From NCBI RefSeq assembly GCF_007991755.1, contig NZ_BJYY01000012.1, forward strand, positions 62,001 to 126,000: DNA of 64,000 nucleotides, given 5' to 3'. Numbering within the stretch: the first letter of the stretch is position 1; every line of letters starts with the position of its first letter. A program made the translations under genes and the position numbers. Source of the DNA: Cellulomonas aerilata. GTDB taxonomy: Bacteria; Actinomycetota; Actinomycetes; Actinomycetales; Cellulomonadaceae. The notes under the pieces are model-generated. The model ran no database searches and was not told where the DNA came from. It was given only the letters and a program-made list of their open reading frames with translations. Of the stretch, positions 63,032-64,000 are shown one piece after another.

Positions 63032-64000
63032 GTGCTCGTCGTCGCCTGCCCCGGCCAGGGGGCCCAGTCCCCCGGCATGCTCGCACCCTGGCTGGAGCTG
63101 CCCGGTGCGGCCGAGCTCCTCGGGACGTGGTCGGACGTGGTCGGCCAGGACCTGGTCGGGCACGGCACGACGTCGGACGCGGAGACGATCCGCGACACCG
63201 CCGTGGCCCAGCCGCTGCTCGTCGCGACCGCGCTGCTCACGGCCCGCGCGCTCCTCGCGGCCGGGACGGACCAGCGGCTCGACGAGGTCGACCTCGCGAC
63301 GTCCGGCGGTGTCGACGTCGCCGCGGGTCACTCCGTCGGCGAGTTCGGCGCTGCGGCGATCGCCGGGGTGCTGACCGACGCCGAGGCCCTGGCTCTGGTC
63401 GCCGTCCGCGGCGCGGCGATGGCGCGGGCTGCCGCAGCCACGCCGACGGGGATGAGCGCGATGCTCGGCGGCGACCCGGAGGAGGTCCTGGCCCGGCTGG
63501 CCGCCCTGGGGCTGACCGCGGCCAACGTCAACGGGGGCGGGCAGGTCGTCGCCGCGGGGACGCTGGAGGCGCTCGCCGAGCTGGCTGCCGCGCCGCCCGC
63601 CCGCACCCGCGTGGTGCCCCTGCAGGTGGCCGGCGCCTTCCACACCACGCACATGGCACCGGCGGTGGCCGAGCTGGCCGCCCAGGCCGCCACCGTGCAG
63701 GCGCGCGACCCGCGCACGGTCCTGCTGTCCAACGCCGACGGCACCCGCGTGACCTCCGGTGCGCAGGCCCTCGACCGGCTCGTGGCGCAGGTCGCCAACC
63801 CGGTCCGGTGGGACCTGTGCCAGACGACCCTGCAGGCCATGGGCGTCACGGGCCTGATCGAGGTGGCCCCGGCCGGAGTGCTCACCGGACTGGCCCGACG
63901 TACGCTTCCGGGGGTCGAGACGGTCGCCGTGAAGACGCCCGCCGACCTCGGCACGGCCCGCGACCTCGTCGCCCGCCACGCGGGCGCGTCGCACGCCGCC
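63032..64000 (+). CDS. fabD: Malonyl-CoA:ACP transacylase (3' end outside window)
   Basis: FabD loads malonyl groups onto acyl carrier protein for fatty acid synthesis. About 323 residues are present and the frame runs off the right edge, so only the very end can be missing. It begins VLVVACPGQGAQSPGML and has the active-site serine in AGHSVGEFGA (about 104-113), VNGGGQVVAAG, and the second catalytic histidine in VAGAFHTTHMAPA (about 200). A weak -10 (CACAGT) lies 6 nt before the GTG. The neighbouring fasR is its likely regulator, and fabH, acpP and fabF should follow outside the window. Confidence 0.95.
   Translation, partial: MLVVACPGQGAQSPGMLAPWLELPGAAELLGTWSDVVGQDLVGHGTTSDAETIRDTAVAQPLLVATALLTARALLAAGTDQRLDEVDLATSGGVDVAAGHSVGEFGAAAIAGVLTDAEALALVAVRGAAMARAAAATPTGMSAMLGGDPEEVLARLAALGLTAANVNGGGQVVAAGTLEALAELAAAPPARTRVVPLQVAGAFHTTHMAPAVAELAAQAATVQARDPRTVLLSNADGTRVTSGAQALDRLVAQVANPVRWDLCQTTLQAMGVTGLIEVAPAGVLTGLARRTLPGVETVAVKTPADLGTARDLVARHAGASHAA

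Overview
The window is one contiguous piece of a very G+C-rich actinobacterial chromosome. Almost every codon ends in G or C, start codons are ATG or GTG with a few TTG, and no insertion sequence, prophage, integrase or CRISPR array is visible. Gene content best fits Micrococcales, Cellulomonas-like: two chemotaxis receptors with flagellar-type promoters, polyphosphate glucokinase, a homodimeric pyruvate dehydrogenase E1, and a type A RNase P RNA. The backbone runs in the same order as the Mycobacterium tuberculosis block from ctaC (Rv2200c) to fabD (Rv2243), as I remember it: ctaC, erpA-like, glycerate kinase, DUF3043, leucyl aminopeptidase, sucB, TIGR01777 epimerase, lipB, lipA, DUF4191, RDD, glnA, glnE, glnA2, panB, RNase H/phosphatase, zinc ribbon, NIF3, ahpE, DUF3052, aceE, PucR-type regulator, fabD.

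Layout. 1-2.2 kb: cytochrome c oxidase subunits I (cut by the window edge) and II. 2.6-13.4 kb: Fe-S carrier, glycerate kinase, peptidases, aldo/keto reductase, a pyrD operon and pepA. 13.5-18 kb: lpdA-sucB and an epimerase. 18-23.8 kb: less conserved block with an atypical kinase, a Gfo/Idh/MocA oxidoreductase, and a divergent MMPL exporter/marR pair. 23.9-28.7 kb: lipB, lipA, DUF4191, RDD, glnA. 28.8-36.2 kb: accessory block with AI-2E-type transporter, chemotaxis receptor, KptA, a 31-residue peptide gene, DUF4406/DeoR pair, SDR, DUF3072. 36.2-43.5 kb: glnE, glnA2, nadE-panB. 43.6-49.2 kb: map-ppgK, small proteins, VOC protein, a zwf paralogue. 49.3-53.9 kb: rnpB, yaaA, RNase H/phosphatase-zinc ribbon-NIF3 operon. 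54-56.7 kb: second chemotaxis receptor, hydrolase, tRNA-Val. 56.8-64 kb: ahpE, DUF3052, aceE, TPR-like protein, fasR and fabD (cut by the window edge).

Several genes cooperate. AceE needs a lipoylated E2 and an E3: sucB (two lipoyl domains) and lpdA are here, and lipB/lipA make the lipoate. glnA carries the tyrosine that GlnE adenylylates, glnA2 lacks it, and glnA has a good GlnR-type operator. FasR sits directly before fabD.

The regulatory layer is unusually readable. More than twenty genes begin 6-8 nt after a TANNNT hexamer, which indicates leaderless mRNAs; rnpB, whose 5' end can be placed independently, shows the same 6-nt spacing. Other signals are an FliA-like promoter shared by both chemotaxis receptors, a 20-bp palindrome between marR and its exporter, a shared symmetric -10 between DeoR and DUF4406, and two kinds of convergent gene junction (perfect hairpins or short tandem repeats). 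I see no complete new multi-gene system. The best candidates for novelty are the 31-residue peptide gene beside kptA, the lysine-less kinase, and the tandem repeats at gene ends.
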